In this document: in pieces, positions 62,318 to 64,000 of the stretch | Numbering within the stretch: the first letter of the stretch is position 1 | Layout of the letters: each line of letters begins with the position of its first letter | Assembly: GCF_033242365.1 (NCBI RefSeq) | Contig: NZ_BTHK01000010.1 | Coordinates: 56,054-120,053, forward strand | DNA length: 64,000 nt | Source of the DNA: Lachnoanaerobaculum sanguinis | GTDB lineage: Bacteria > Bacillota > Clostridia > Lachnospirales > Lachnospiraceae | Direction of reading: 5' to 3' | Position numbers and translations under genes: made by a program | The notes under the pieces: model-generated | Told to the model about the DNA's origin: nothing | The model's input: only the letters and a program-made list of their open reading frames with translations | The model's database searches: none

Positions 62318-62348
62318 CTGCCGGATTAAAATTTAATCCGGCAGTTTT
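62318..62348. terminator. Terminator between ftsH and pyrI (convergent)
   Basis: A perfect 13-bp stem (62318-62330 with 62332-62344) with a minimal loop is followed by TTTT on the plus strand. An A-rich flank on the other side could serve the minus strand too. Confidence 0.85.
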
Positions 62349-62361
62349 GTAGTTTAAAATA

Positions 62362-62796
62362 TTATTTTTTCTTATTTCTTTTCTCTTCACAATAGATGCA
62401 ACGATATACCTCATTCTCCTTATCTGAAAGATAGAAGATATGTGGGAGCTCCTGTTCTATCGAAGTGATACATCTGGGGTTCTTACACTTGATAATATTT
62501 GTTATCTTCTCAGGTAATGAAACAGTCTTTTTCTCAACTATTGCATTATTCTTTATAACATTGATTGTGATATTGTGATCAATATATCCGATTACATCAA
62601 AATCTATCAAATCAAGTACATCACCTTCGATTTTGATAATATCTTTCTTACCCATTTTTTTAGATTTGGCATTCTTTATAATTGCAACAGGTATATCAAG
62701 CTTATCAAGTCCTAAGTGAAAATATATATCCAAGCTTTTTCCGGCTTCTATATGATCAAGTACCACACCTTCATTTAATCCACTGATATTTAACAT
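62362..62796 (-). CDS. pyrI: Aspartate carbamoyltransferase regulatory subunit
   Basis: This 144-residue subunit binds nucleotide effectors and zinc. N-terminal LNISGLNEGVVLDHIEAGKSLDIYFHLGL and a later IKIEGDVLDLIDFDVIGYIDHNITINVI match PyrI. The zinc cysteines are in CKNPRC and, 20 or so residues on, CIYC. With PyrB it forms the allosteric type of aspartate transcarbamoylase. Its ATG overlaps the pyrB stop by one base behind GGAGG. Confidence 0.93.
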   Translation of the reverse strand: MLNISGLNEGVVLDHIEAGKSLDIYFHLGLDKLDIPVAIIKNAKSKKMGKKDIIKIEGDVLDLIDFDVIGYIDHNITINVIKNNAIVEKKTVSLPEKITNIIKCKNPRCITSIEQELPHIFYLSDKENEVYRCIYCEEKRNKKK

Positions 62797-63710
62797 TATT
62801 TTACCTCCAAAAGAGTGAGAATCAAAGCCATTCTTACATATACACCGAACTCAGCCTGCTTGAAATATGCGGCTCTAGGGTCATTATCAACCTCAACGCT
62901 TATTTCATTTACTCTTGGAAGAGGATGGAGTATATACATATCCTTTTTAGCATGCTTTAATTTCTGCTTATCCAAAATATATGTGTCCTTCAAACGAATA
63001 TAATCTTCCTCGTTGAAGAAACGTTCCTTTTGAACTCTTGTCATATAAAGTATATCAAGCTCAGGCATAGCCTCGTCAAGACTTGTAACTTCACTAAACT
63101 CGATATTATTTGCCTTAAGTACATCATCTCTGATATAGTCGGGAACTTTAAGCTCTTCAGGGGAGATAAGAACAAATTTGATATTCGGATATCTGATAAG
63201 AGCGTTAATAAGTGAATGAACTGTTCTACCGAACTTCAGGTCGCCGCAAAGTCCGACTGTAAGGTCTGAGATATTTCCCTTCATTCTCTTTATTGTCAAA
63301 AGGTCTGTAAGAGTCTGTGTTGGATGCTGATGTCCACCGTCACCGGCATTAATTACCGGAATAGAAGAGAATTTGCTTGCAACAAGCGGTGCACCCTCTT
63401 TCGGATGACGCATTGCCGCTATATCTGCATATGAAGAAATTACTCTGATAGTATCTGCAACGCTTTCTCCCTTTGCTGCGGATGATGAGTCGGCAGAATG
63501 AAAGCCAAGTACGCTACCTCCCAAATTAAGCATCGCTGCTTCAAATGAGAGTCTGGTTCGTGTGCTTGGCTCATAAAATAATGTTGCTAATTTTTTTCCT
63601 TCACAAATTTTAGAATACTTTCCCCTGTTGTTTTCAATATCAATAGCAAGCTCTAAGAGTGCATTAGTTTCTTCAACAGAAAAGTCCAATGGGTTTAAAA
63701 GATGTCTCAT
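62796..63710 (-). CDS. pyrB: Aspartate carbamoyltransferase catalytic subunit
   Basis: The 304-residue enzyme joins carbamoyl phosphate and aspartate in pyrimidine synthesis. Carbamoyl phosphate-binding FYEPSTRTRLSFE near residue 50, the loop with DSSSAAKGES, the GDGGHQHPTQTL segment near 128, and HPLPRVNEIS near 262 are all present. It is first in the pyrB-pyrI operon, with its own promoter just upstream. The 23-nt leader is too short for a PyrR attenuator. Confidence 0.95.
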   Translation of the reverse strand: MRHLLNPLDFSVEETNALLELAIDIENNRGKYSKICEGKKLATLFYEPSTRTRLSFEAAMLNLGGSVLGFHSADSSSAAKGESVADTIRVISSYADIAAMRHPKEGAPLVASKFSSIPVINAGDGGHQHPTQTLTDLLTIKRMKGNISDLTVGLCGDLKFGRTVHSLINALIRYPNIKFVLISPEELKVPDYIRDDVLKANNIEFSEVTSLDEAMPELDILYMTRVQKERFFNEEDYIRLKDTYILDKQKLKHAKKDMYILHPLPRVNEISVEVDNDPRAAYFKQAEFGVYVRMALILTLLEVK

Positions 63711-63739
63711 ACTTCTCCTTTATAAAAATCATTTTTCGT

Positions 63740-63768
63740 ATTATAGTCCAAATTTTACACTTTTACAA
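63740..63768 (-). promoter_or_regulatory. pyrBI promoter
   Basis: On the minus strand TTGTAA (63768-63763) and TATAAT (63745-63740) are 17 bases apart. Initiation near 63733 leaves about 23 nt before the pyrB ATG, with AAGGAG as Shine-Dalgarno. Confidence 0.72.
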
Positions 63769-63839
63769 GACCTAAAATGGAAAAAGAAATTAATTAACAG
63801 GGGACATAAAATAATTTTAAAATAATATTTAAAATTCGC

Positions 63840-63868
63840 TTGACATATAAAAATAAGTCTGTTATACG
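63840..63868 (+). promoter_or_regulatory. Rightward promoter at window end, first
   Basis: A perfect TTGACA (63840-63845) and TATACG (63863-63868) with 17-base spacing drive transcription out of the window. No coding frame starts before 64000. Confidence 0.55.
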
Positions 63869-63951
63869 GGTCTTTGACAGTTTGTTCACCTAAATAATCA
63901 TTAAAAAAGTCCTACAACCCGCATATAACCTACATTCTTCAGTTGAAATTT

Positions 63952-63980
63952 TTGTCAAAATATTCGTTTTATTATATAGT
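63952..63980 (+). promoter_or_regulatory. Rightward promoter at window end, second
   Basis: TTGTCA (63952-63957) and TATAGT (63975-63980), 17 bases apart, lie about 110 bases after the first promoter. Tandem promoters of this kind often precede rRNA operons or highly expressed genes; the target is not visible. Confidence 0.5.
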
Positions 63981-64000
63981 ATTTTCTAGTATTTTATGTT

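Noticed and set aside
63711..63739. PyrR-type attenuator before pyrB
   Set aside because: The promoter places the start only about 23 nt before the ATG, too short for an attenuator.

Overview
The window is a low-GC (roughly 35 percent), gene-dense chromosome segment of an anaerobic Firmicute. Gene content points to the Lachnospiraceae, perhaps close to Lachnoanaerobaculum: anaerobic sulfite reductase, pyruvate:ferredoxin oxidoreductase, YesMN-type two-component systems beside sugar ABC transporters, VanW and CutC proteins, and a primase/RpoD/TrmK/Nif3 cluster. The genus is an inference from style and gene order. About fifty protein genes were recognised. I saw no tRNA, rRNA, CRISPR array, insertion sequence or prophage, and no gene-free stretch longer than 300 bases.

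Layout. 1-315: end of asd. 405-4291: galM-topB-hexapeptide protein. 4294-5172 (minus): PHP phosphoesterase. 5273-10285: VanW/G5 envelope protein, class III fructose bisphosphatase, membrane acyltransferase. 10334-13287: asrABC sulfite reductase. 13346-17120: nifJ with its own promoter, an upstream dyad and a terminator. 17122-26881: a long run of HerA-like ATPase, dGTPase-like protein, dnaG, rpoD, trmK, Nif3-like, then a YesN/YesM two-component system, ended by a terminator. 26938-31739: a galactofuranose-type sugar ABC transporter (binding protein, double ATPase, two permeases). 31748-38018: a sortase-assembled pilus operon with the gene order of the streptococcal FCT-3 pilus region. 38020-40799 (minus): a second YesN/YesM pair, divergent from 41015-48569, a fucosyl-oligosaccharide operon (binding protein, two permeases, transglutaminase-like protein, GH29 fucosidase, CutC). 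48593-50464: yicC-gmk-rpoZ. 50497-54346: rimO-pgsA-truncated cinA-small unknown-DUF2953. 54372-56178: ArsC-like, cyclodeaminase/cyclohydrolase, FolD. 56204-58060: ComEA-like lipoprotein, WalR-like regulator, rlmH. 58080-62348: YbhJ-type aconitase-family protein and ftsH. 62362-63710 (minus): pyrB-pyrI. 63711-64000 holds the pyrB promoter and rightward promoters for something beyond the window.

The most interesting accessory unit is the pilus operon. The VWA tip protein and the SipA-like protein have strong Shine-Dalgarno sequences, but an ATA codon stands where ATG would be expected. The SipA-like protein also lacks both catalytic residues of signal peptidase I. A second striking pairing is a FolD that lacks the Lys and Gln associated with cyclohydrolase chemistry and is translationally coupled to an FchA-type cyclohydrolase-family protein, which suggests the two activities are split between proteins. 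Both sugar transporter operons place a hairpin directly after the binding-protein gene, and both sit beside a YesMN system. In many genes the start codon was moved from the longest open frame to the one best placed behind a Shine-Dalgarno sequence; each case is noted.
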